Below, piece after piece: positions 1 to 4,985 of a stretch of DNA of 7,639 bases. The DNA comes from Candidatus Parcubacteria bacterium (GTDB lineage Bacteria > Patescibacteriota > Minisyncoccia > Phycocordibacterales > SBAW01), in contig JACMMG010000016.1 in assembly GCA_014379165.1 (NCBI GenBank), forward strand, positions 1 to 7,639, written 5' to 3'. Numbering within the stretch: position 1 is the first letter of the stretch; the number at the start of each line of letters is the position of its first letter. The notes under the pieces were generated by a model. The model made no database searches, had not been told where the DNA came from, and saw nothing but the letters and a program-made list of their open reading frames with translations. Both the position numbers and the translations under genes were made by a program.

Positions 1-553
1 CAATCATCTCGCCATATCCTTCTTTAATGCTCGAATTACCGTTCCCAGTTTCTTCAATATTTACATCTTCTCTCAAGGCAAAAGCACTTGTACGCAGAGG
101 ATCTCCAGCGTAATACCCTTCTATTCTTCGCATAGTCATACGGCGCAAGTTGTCATATTCTGTAGCGGCAAAATTTTCATCAAAAAATTTAGCGATGGTT
201 GTATCCTCTGCCAACGTTGCGAGCTTTTCTTTTAAAACAGGGTCATAGGGAGCCGCACTTTCCATCACTTTTGCCTCGCCATCAATTACGCTCCACCACT
301 GCCCATCTTCATTCCGATCTGTTGTCAGGCCTATTTCTTTAAGGAGAGCTCTAGTTACTGGAGCTTCTCCATGTACAAATTCTGCGCCTCCTTGCGCACC
401 GTAGCCAAATTCATTTTTATCAAGTGGAAATATGCGGCCGCCTATTCTGTCTCTCGCTTCAAGTATCAAAACTTTTTTACCCGCTTTTGATAACTCGCGC
501 GCAGCTATGAGTCCTGCCGCTCCAGCTCCTATGATTAAGACATCTGGTTCCAT
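1..553 (-). CDS. Flavin-containing amine oxidase-like protein (N-terminal part, runs off left edge)
   Basis: The first 184 codons are visible; the C-terminal part lies beyond base 1. The N-terminus is a Rossmann FAD-binding fold with GAGAAG at residues 9-14. A strand ending in Glu32 follows, within LEARDRIGGR (31-40), the E...R.GGR signature of the flavin amine oxidase superfamily (PF01593: monoamine and polyamine oxidases, LSD1-like, protoporphyrinogen oxidase-like, desaturase-like). GAEFVHG at 57-63 fits the usual position of the second FAD contact, and KEGYGEM at 177-183 resembles the conserved 'GYG' segment before the substrate domain. The protein should oxidise an amine or a related substrate using FAD; the substrate cannot be told from this half. 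No signal peptide is seen, so it is probably cytoplasmic. The start ATG (551-553) has AAGGA about 5 nt upstream. A terminator separates it from the gene before it, so it is probably its own transcription unit. Confidence 0.85.
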   Translation of the reverse strand, partial: MEPDVLIIGAGAAGLIAARELSKAGKKVLILEARDRIGGRIFPLDKNEFGYGAQGGAEFVHGEAPVTRALLKEIGLTTDRNEDGQWWSVIDGEAKVMESAAPYDPVLKEKLATLAEDTTIAKFFDENFAATEYDNLRRMTMRRIEGYYAGDPLRTSAFALREDVNIEETGNGNSSIKEGYGEMI

Positions 554-563
554 TATTCCTTGC

Positions 564-592
564 AGTATAGGTTTAAGATATAGTTTTTTCAA
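564..592 (-). promoter_or_regulatory. Sigma70-type promoter for the amine oxidase-like gene
   Basis: On the minus strand TTGAAA (587-592) and TATACT (564-569) are separated by exactly 17 bp; each matches the consensus at 5 of 6 positions. The -10 box ends 10 nt before the ATG, so the transcript would start about 3-4 nt before the start codon, and the AAGGA motif might lie outside the mRNA. The -35 box directly abuts the T-run of the preceding terminator. Confidence 0.55.
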
Positions 593-598
593 TGTATC

Positions 599-630
599 AA
601 AAGAAAATAGTCGCCCTTGAGGGCGACTAT
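599..630 (-). terminator. Intrinsic terminator after the HEYGH-motif protein gene
   Basis: A perfect 10-bp stem (607-616 paired with 621-630) with a 4-base loop (617-620) contains the GC-rich block GTCGCCC/GGGCGAC. On the minus strand it is followed at once by TTTTCTTTT. It begins 2 nt after the TAG stop (632-634). The T-run lies only on the minus-strand side, so it terminates leftward transcription only. Confidence 0.9.
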
Positions 631-631
631 C

Positions 632-1255
632 CTACCAATGGCACTCCCCGGTAGTTGCGGCATCGATTACGCGTTGAGCTTGTTCAAAGCCGGTGCCGTA
701 TCCAGGCATATCAGTACTACCGATCCAGATGAAATACTGAATGCTCGCAGCGACTGCTTCTACGTCGGCATGTTCTGCAGCCCAACAATCAGCGTTCGCT
801 TCTCTTAGAGGGTCCTCCCAATCATATGGGGGCATTTCGCGAGCCAGATGCCCGTACTCGTGGAAACGGACAAAACGACAAACGTCAGGGCCCTGCCTCA
901 TACATTGAGTAGGATTGTACGAGACGAAAGTCATTCCTTTACGCTTTCCGCTTAAGCCCACATACCACATTGTAGTATTGGGAAACTCAAAAATTTCCTC
1001 CAAGAATAGTTGCCTAGGTATGATAGGCATCAATGGAAATTCCCAACCTTGCGCAATATAGGAAGTAACATTGGAAGGAATTTCAAGGGGTTCTTGGGCT
1101 AGAAATAGAAATAAATCTATATTTTCCAGACTAAGTAAACGCCAATCGATACCTCCTCTATACGGAATTTCATCAACGAACTCATTGGCCGCGTACGCTG
1201 TGCCTACAGAGAGATACAACGCAACTGTAAACATGCGAAGCCACTGCATGGCCAC
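632..1255 (-). CDS. Exported HEYGH-motif protein, putative zinc metallopeptidase of unassigned family
   Basis: This is a 207-residue protein. Residues 1-22 look like a Sec signal peptide: a short n-region with Arg7, a hydrophobic core and a likely AYA|AN cleavage site after residue 22. Residues 132-136 are HEYGH, matching the HExxH zinc-peptidase motif. Fifteen residues later comes EANAD (152-156), which fits the ExxxD third-ligand motif of gluzincins. His132, His136 and Glu152 are therefore the likely zinc ligands and Glu133 the general base. Cysteines at 118, 126, 157 and 205 could form two disulfides, which suits an exported protein. I do not recognise a named family, and peptidase activity is inferred from the motif only. 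M1 was chosen because GGAG lies 7 nt upstream of it; Met3 and Met8 are alternatives with poorer spacing. It starts 59 bp after aspS ends, has a possible promoter of its own and is closed by a strong terminator, so it looks like an independent accessory gene. Confidence 0.75.
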   Translation of the reverse strand: MAMQWLRMFTVALYLSVGTAYAANEFVDEIPYRGGIDWRLLSLENIDLFLFLAQEPLEIPSNVTSYIAQGWEFPLMPIIPRQLFLEEIFEFPNTTMWYVGLSGKRKGMTFVSYNPTQCMRQGPDVCRFVRFHEYGHLAREMPPYDWEDPLREANADCWAAEHADVEAVAASIQYFIWIGSTDMPGYGTGFEQAQRVIDAATTGECHW

Positions 1256-1261
1256 TCTCCA

Positions 1262-1291
1262 TCGATAAGGAATCTGGGCCTACTATGTCAA
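1262..1291 (-). promoter_or_regulatory. Possible promoter for the HEYGH-motif protein gene
   Basis: A perfect -35 hexamer TTGACA lies at 1286-1291 (minus strand). The best -10 candidate is TATCGA at 1262-1267 after an 18-bp spacer, which matches the consensus at only 3 of 6 positions. The GGAG ribosome-binding site lies between this -10 box and the ATG. The aspS-side sequence just upstream has a T-run (CTTTCTTTTTTG) but no convincing stem, so read-through from aspS is also possible. Confidence 0.35.
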
Positions 1292-1314
1292 AAGGATTAC
1301 AAAAAAGAAAGGTC

Positions 1315-2646
1315 TCATTTATCTGTCGAAAGGAGGGTGTCGATGCGGTTGATATCTCGTGGGAAAGATGTTGCCTCTTTAACGTTAGGAAGTTCAAGCA
1401 TGCGCGCGGTAAAACGTTCGAGTCCTGTCGATGAGCCGCCGTGGGGCGGCATCCCTACTTTGAATGCTTCAAGATAGAAAGAGAATTTTTCTGGGTCCAG
1501 CCCCCGTTCACGCATGCGTGCAATAAGTACCTCTGGGTCATGAATACGCTGTGCCCCGCTATTTATCTCAAGACCGCGGAAAAGGAGGTCAAAACCACGC
1601 GACAGTGGTGCTTCGGAGGGCTCTTCATACGTATAAAAAGCGCGTTTTTTTGTAGGAAACCGGGTAATAAAAACGAAGTCCGAACCAAAATTCTTTTTTA
1701 CGTATTCACAAATTTGGCGTTCGTCCTCCGGCGCCATGTCCAAAGTGTCTTCTATGGCGCGATTAAATTCTTTTGCAACAATATCTTGTGCTTCTTTGAG
1801 CGTAAAAATCGGGATGCTCTGCGGTATTAGTGGCACAGTTACACCAAAACGAGTAAAAATTTCACCGTGCGCACTTGAGATCACCTTTACAGTATCTTTA
1901 ATAGTTTGCTCAAGTACCGCCATTGGCTCACGCTCATCTTTAATGAACCCCATTTCAAAGTCTAAACATGTAGCTTCACTTAAGTGGCGCGTGGTAGCGC
2001 TCTTTTCAGCGCGAAATATCTTAGCCACCGTAAATGCGCGCTCAAATGGTCCAACCATGATTTGTTTGTAAAATTGCGGACTTGTCGCAAGAAAAGCAGT
2101 TTTATCGTAAAAATACTCTACTTTAAATGCCGCCGCTCCGCCTTCTGCGTCTCCTCCGACAAGTGCTGGAGCTATAAATTCTGTAAATCCTTGAGCGCGC
2201 AAAGAGCTTCGGTAAGCATCAAGTATTGCCCCCTGCATGGTAAAAATGTCTTTAGCGCGTTGTGAGCGCAGCGTAAAAGGGAGATGGTCCAGATAGGTGT
2301 CGAGATTAGTTTCGGTACCCAGTTCAAACGGTATCTCAGCTTTTGAAAGTACTTGTAGCTTTTGCACCTCAAGCTCTATGTCGCCGTTTTGGACCTCGGG
2401 ATTGATATTTTTGTCGGGGCGTTTATTCACCAGGCCTTCTACCCCAACGACATACTCGCTCCGCACCTCTTTTGCGGTTTCTATCGCCTCACTTTTTGGA
2501 AGTACTACGCCCTGCACGCTTCCAGAGCGGTCGCGAAAGTCAAAAAAGACCATCTTGCCTTGGTCGCGACGTACCGAGACCCAGCCTTGCACCAAGACGC
2601 TCTCCCCTACTTTTTTATTTAAATCTCCAATTAAAGTCCGTTCCAT
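1315..2646 (-). CDS. aspS: Aspartyl-tRNA synthetase, archaeal/eukaryotic-type (class IIb)
   Basis: This enzyme charges tRNA with aspartate in the cytoplasm, using ATP. It has 443 residues, the length of the archaeal-type AspRS; the common bacterial enzyme is about 590 residues with an extra GAD insertion domain, absent here. Residues 1-105 are the OB-fold anticodon-binding domain with GWVSVRRDQGK (21-31). The class II catalytic core follows: the EGG of the flipping-loop region (168-170), LATSPQFYKQ (186-195, with the AspRS-type Lys after Q.Y), motif 2 FRAEKSATTRHLSEA (211-225), EINSGAQRIHD (360-370), and motif 3 with GMPPHGGSSTGLERF (398-412). The SPQ.YKQ segment argues for AspRS rather than the related AsnRS. 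The position equivalent to Trp26 of the discriminating Thermococcus enzyme is Ser24, so it may also charge tRNA-Asn, to be corrected by GatCAB; this is an inference. The ATG is fixed by an in-frame TAG two codons upstream. No Shine-Dalgarno sequence is seen. The stop is TGA. Confidence 0.95.
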   Translation of the reverse strand: MERTLIGDLNKKVGESVLVQGWVSVRRDQGKMVFFDFRDRSGSVQGVVLPKSEAIETAKEVRSEYVVGVEGLVNKRPDKNINPEVQNGDIELEVQKLQVLSKAEIPFELGTETNLDTYLDHLPFTLRSQRAKDIFTMQGAILDAYRSSLRAQGFTEFIAPALVGGDAEGGAAAFKVEYFYDKTAFLATSPQFYKQIMVGPFERAFTVAKIFRAEKSATTRHLSEATCLDFEMGFIKDEREPMAVLEQTIKDTVKVISSAHGEIFTRFGVTVPLIPQSIPIFTLKEAQDIVAKEFNRAIEDTLDMAPEDERQICEYVKKNFGSDFVFITRFPTKKRAFYTYEEPSEAPLSRGFDLLFRGLEINSGAQRIHDPEVLIARMRERGLDPEKFSFYLEAFKVGMPPHGGSSTGLERFTARMLELPNVKEATSFPRDINRIDTLLSTDK

Positions 2647-2652
2647 AATCTA

Positions 2653-2696
2653 GCGAGTGAGCGAAATAAAACTTGTTTTAATTTCCGAGCGAGCGA
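2653..2696. repeat. Two 12-bp direct repeats in the aspS leader/promoter
   Basis: GCGAGTGAGCGA (2653-2664) and CCGAGCGAGCGA (2685-2696, plus strand) match at 10 of 12 positions and are spaced 32 bp apart, about three helical turns. The right copy spans the expected aspS transcription start and the left copy lies just before the ATG. Between them is a short AT-rich palindrome (TAAAAC-TT-GTTTTA, 2667-2680). They could be operator half-sites, but with CG-rich 4-mers repeating inside them they may be simple sequence. Confidence 0.5.
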
Positions 2697-2698
2697 CG

Positions 2699-2704
2699 AT
2701 TATA
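2699..2704 (-). promoter_or_regulatory. Consensus -10 box upstream of aspS
   Basis: A perfect TATAAT (minus strand) lies in the 132-bp trpS-aspS gap. Transcription would start near 2692, giving a leader of about 45 nt. At 17-bp spacing the -35 region is TTATAG, a poor match. Unlike the chaperone and trpS promoters here, this one is not placed against the start codon. No hairpin terminator for trpS is seen in the same gap. Confidence 0.5.
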
Positions 2705-2737
2705 TAAAAATTCATATTTTTCTATAATTTTTTACAT

Positions 2738-2753
2738 CAATCTCACAATCTCA
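2738..2753. repeat. Perfect tandem duplication of an 8-mer
   Basis: CAATCTCA occurs twice in a row (2738-2745 and 2746-2753) in the region just after trpS ends. It is short and AT-rich and may be a replication-slippage product; no function is suggested by the context. Confidence 0.6.
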
Positions 2754-2778
2754 AGTTTGTTGGGATGTTGTATTTGTG

Positions 2779-3714
2779 TCATAGCGTTACTCCAACTTTT
2801 TGCCGCACCTCTTTCATTTTTGCTTCCGCGCGTTCTCGTGCTTTTTGTGCCCCGTCTTTGAGTATTTGTTTTACATCTTCGTCTGAAATTGAAGCACGTT
2901 TTTCTCGCATAGGTGCAATCAAATTCTCGATGTCTTCTATCAGTGCTTCTTTAAGCACTTTATAGCTGCCTTTATTTTCTTCGTACAAGGGTGCAAGTTC
3001 ATTTTCAGTACGAACTAATTTGTGTATTGCATACACATGTTCTGGTCGATCGCCACTGGAGTCAGTTACAATACTCATTACCGCTTTTGTTATCTCATCT
3101 TTTGTACCAAAAAGCGGAATTGTGTTTCCATAGCTTTTGCTCATTTTTTGACCGTCGGTGCCTGGCACAACCGCAACGCTGTCAAATATTTTTTCTTGTG
3201 GCTCGGTAAATGTTTGCCCAAACGTAATATTGAATTTATTTGCAGCTTCGCGAGCATATTCAACATGCTGTCGTTGGTCTTGGCCCACTGGCACGACGTC
3301 GGTGTCATACAATAAAATATCTGCTGCCATAAGCATTGGGTACGTAAAGAGACCAGCATTTGGTTCAAGCCCTTTTGCCACCTTGTCTTTATATGCATGC
3401 CCCTGCATTAAGAAAGGTACGGTGACTAGGCAGTCAAATATCCAAGCAAGTTCGGTATGCTGCGACACATCAGATTGTTTAAAGATGATAGCTTTTTTTG
3501 GGTCTACACCAGCAGCAACATAGTCTTTTACTACTTCTATGATATTTGCTCGAAGTTCTTCAGGCTTTCGCAGGCTTGTGAGCGCGTGATAGTCGACAAC
3601 CATAAGGTGGCTCTCGTACTCGCCATACATGTCGACAAAGGGTTTCAAAGCTCCAAAATAGTTGCCTATGTGCAACGTGCCACTAGGCTGTAAGCCGGTT
3701 AAAAGCCGCTTCAT
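2779..3714 (-). CDS. trpS: Tryptophanyl-tRNA synthetase
   Basis: This is a class Ic synthetase that charges tRNA-Trp with tryptophan in the cytoplasm, normally as a homodimer. The 311-residue product begins MKRLLTGLQPSG, the typical start of bacterial TrpRS. The HIGH-type signature is HIGN at 15-18; PMLMAADILLY (126-136) and VPVGQDQRQH (141-150) form the tryptophan and adenylate pocket; KMSKS is at 190-194. The length is slightly under the usual 320-340. The reading frame stays open 18 codons further upstream (ATG at 3766-3768), but those residues are not conserved in the family, and the downstream ATG is correctly placed behind an extended -10 box. No Shine-Dalgarno sequence is seen before either start. 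The stop is TGA. The upstream neighbour is dnaJ, 175 bp away across a region rich in inverted repeats; aspS lies 132 bp downstream. Confidence 0.97.
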   Translation of the reverse strand: MKRLLTGLQPSGTLHIGNYFGALKPFVDMYGEYESHLMVVDYHALTSLRKPEELRANIIEVVKDYVAAGVDPKKAIIFKQSDVSQHTELAWIFDCLVTVPFLMQGHAYKDKVAKGLEPNAGLFTYPMLMAADILLYDTDVVPVGQDQRQHVEYAREAANKFNITFGQTFTEPQEKIFDSVAVVPGTDGQKMSKSYGNTIPLFGTKDEITKAVMSIVTDSSGDRPEHVYAIHKLVRTENELAPLYEENKGSYKVLKEALIEDIENLIAPMREKRASISDEDVKQILKDGAQKARERAEAKMKEVRQKVGVTL

Positions 3715-3721
3715 GAAGGAT

Positions 3722-3730
3722 ATAGTAGCA
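3722..3730 (-). promoter_or_regulatory. Extended -10 promoter for trpS, predicted leaderless start
   Basis: The minus strand reads TGC-TACTAT (TG motif at 3729-3730, hexamer at 3722-3727, 4 of 6 to consensus), followed by 7 nt and then the trpS ATG. The expected transcription start falls on or next to the A of ATG. No -35 box is seen, which is normal for extended -10 promoters. Confidence 0.5.
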
Positions 3731-3768
3731 GAAAATTTCTGTGTAGTCTTTGCCCTACAGTCACGCAT

Positions 3769-3794
3769 ATTTTCTTAACCGTCGTTAAGAAAAT
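3769..3794. repeat. Perfect 11-bp inverted repeat upstream of trpS
   Basis: ATTTTCTTAAC (3769-3779) and GTTAAGAAAAT (3784-3794) are perfect reverse complements around a 4-base centre. It lies 42 nt upstream of the trpS -10 box. There is no T-run directly after it in the direction of transcription, so it is not a standard terminator. A regulator-binding palindrome or an RNA hairpin is possible. Confidence 0.7.
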
Positions 3795-3813
3795 TGCGCG
3801 ACCCCACCTCAGT

Positions 3814-3835
3814 TGTCTTGGCTGCTGCCAAGACA
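3814..3835. repeat. Perfect 9-bp inverted repeat in the dnaJ-trpS gap
   Basis: TGTCTTGGC (3814-3822) and GCCAAGACA (3827-3835) pair perfectly around a 4-base loop. This is the most GC-rich of the three hairpins in this gap. It is not followed by a T-run on either strand. It may be part of the dnaJ 3' UTR, for example as an RNA-stabilising or Rho-related structure. Confidence 0.65.
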
Positions 3836-3860
3836 TACTTCCGGTCGATATAAGTCTGTC

Positions 3861-3884
3861 GAAAAGCAAAACTATTTGCTTTTC
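3861..3884. repeat. Perfect 10-bp inverted repeat just after dnaJ
   Basis: GAAAAGCAAA (3861-3870) and TTTGCTTTTC (3875-3884) pair perfectly around a 4-base loop, 5 nt after the dnaJ stop. The 3' arm is T-rich on the minus strand, but no T-run follows it, so it would be at best a weak terminator for the chaperone transcript. Confidence 0.65.
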
Positions 3885-3889
3885 TCAGC

Positions 3890-4969
3890 TTATATCCCTT
3901 CTTCTCTCAATTTTTCTATAAGTCCTTTTGCAGTGCGTGAAAGCTTTTGAGGAAGTGTGATTCGCACACGTACGAAGAGGTCACCGCGTTTGCCTCGGCC
4001 TGCAGCTACGCCCTTCCCTTTTATTGTTATGACCTCACCATGAGAAACTCCAGGAGGGATTTTGAGCATCTCTTCGCCATCGAGAGTTTGAATTTTATAT
4101 TCTGTACCTAAAAGCGCGTCTGATAGTTTAACCGAAAGTTCGGTAACAAGGTTAATGCCATCTTTTTTGAAACGCGGGTCGATCTGCACATGAACTTTAA
4201 CGTAGAGGTCGCCTGACATACCGCCTGCAACTGCCTCCCCCATGCCCGTAAGTCGTATCATTTCACCGCCTTCAATACCTGCAGGGACGATAATTTCAAT
4301 CTCCTCTTGTTTCTTGTAGACGCCTTCACCGCGGCAGGTGTGGCACTTTTCTTTAGGAACTTGCCCTACTCCATGGCAATGGCGGCACACGCTTTGCACG
4401 GTCATAGAGCCGAAGAATGAATTTGTCGTCTCATGTATCTTTCCTGTGCCGTTACAGTGCGAACAGGTAATAAGCTCGGTACCCGGTTCCGCACCATTTC
4501 CCTTGCATGTATCGCATTGAGCGGTTTTAGCTAAAAGGACCGTTCGCTTGGTGCCAAAGACCGATTCCTTAAAGCTAATTTCAAGATCAATAGAAATATC
4601 ACGTCCGCGGCGAGAGCGGGTACCGCCGCCGAATGCCTCGCCGAATATGTCACTAAAGTCGAATGCGAAGCCTCCTTGGAATGCATCTTGAAATTGAGAG
4701 AAATCAAACCCCGCGTCCGCTTGGTTAAATCCGCCAGTACCTGTACCTCCCCCGCCAAACGTGCGGCCGTAGGAGTCATACTCGGCGCGTTTCTTTTCGT
4801 CGCTCAAAATCGAATAGGCTTCGCTTACTTCCTTGAATTTTTCCGAGTCACCCTGGTTTTTGTCCGGGTGGAATTTATGAGCAAGCTTATGGAATGCTTT
4901 TTTTATATCGTCTTTCGAGGCCTTTTTGTCGACACCGAGCACTTCGTAATAGTCTTTCTTAGCAGCCAT
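3890..4969 (-). CDS. dnaJ: Chaperone DnaJ (class A Hsp40)
   Basis: DnaJ delivers unfolded proteins to DnaK and stimulates its ATPase in the cytoplasm. The 359-residue product has the full class A order. The J domain is residues 1-70, with HPD at 34-36. A Gly/Phe-rich linker spans about 71-116. The zinc domain has four intact CxxCxGxG repeats: Cys152/155, 169/172, 195/198 and 209/212. C-terminal beta-sandwich domains follow to about residue 342, and then a short dimerisation tail. It is a little shorter than the usual 370-380 residues, mainly at the C-terminus. The start ATG gives the standard MAAKKDYYEVLG N-terminus. There is no Shine-Dalgarno sequence; instead a perfect TATAAT ends 6 nt before the ATG. 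It lies 16 bp after dnaK, so it may be made both from the grpE promoter and from its own. Confidence 0.98.
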   Translation of the reverse strand: MAAKKDYYEVLGVDKKASKDDIKKAFHKLAHKFHPDKNQGDSEKFKEVSEAYSILSDEKKRAEYDSYGRTFGGGGTGTGGFNQADAGFDFSQFQDAFQGGFAFDFSDIFGEAFGGGTRSRRGRDISIDLEISFKESVFGTKRTVLLAKTAQCDTCKGNGAEPGTELITCSHCNGTGKIHETTNSFFGSMTVQSVCRHCHGVGQVPKEKCHTCRGEGVYKKQEEIEIIVPAGIEGGEMIRLTGMGEAVAGGMSGDLYVKVHVQIDPRFKKDGINLVTELSVKLSDALLGTEYKIQTLDGEEMLKIPPGVSHGEVITIKGKGVAAGRGKRGDLFVRVRITLPQKLSRTAKGLIEKLREEGI

Positions 4970-4975
4970 ATTTCA

Positions 4976-4984
4976 ATTATACCA
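4976..4984 (-). promoter_or_regulatory. Extended -10 promoter for dnaJ, predicted leaderless start
   Basis: The minus strand reads TGG-TATAAT (TG motif at 4983-4984, hexamer at 4976-4981), a perfect extended -10 box, and then 6 nt and the dnaJ ATG. Transcription should start at the ATG itself. The box fills the 16-bp gap after the dnaK stop (4986-4988). The -35 region falls inside the dnaK 3' end and is a poor match. Confidence 0.6.
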
Positions 4985-4985
4985 T

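Noticed and set aside
432..808. Plus-strand open frames over the amine oxidase-like and HEYGH-protein genes
   Set aside because: They are antisense shadows of better-supported genes, have no recognisable motifs, and cross a terminator.
1182..1397. Minus-strand open frame of 71 codons bridging aspS and the HEYGH-protein gene
   Set aside because: It overlaps the 3' end of aspS and the 5' end of the next gene in another frame, with no sign of independent coding.
3715..3768. An 18-residue N-terminal extension of TrpRS starting at ATG 3766-3768
   Set aside because: TrpRS proteins normally begin at the MKRLLTG position, the extension is not family-like, and an extended -10 box lies inside it.
3791..3812. 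T-box-like string (AGGTGGGGTCGCGC, minus strand) upstream of trpS, suggesting a tRNA-sensing riboswitch
   Set aside because: It has two mismatches to the T-box core, the UGGN base does not pair with the expected tRNA-Trp discriminator G, no stem I with a specifier loop fits in the gap, and no terminator or antiterminator pair is visible.
3861..3884. Intrinsic terminator after dnaJ
   Set aside because: The stem is perfect but AT-rich, and no T-run follows it on the minus strand; kept only as an inverted repeat.
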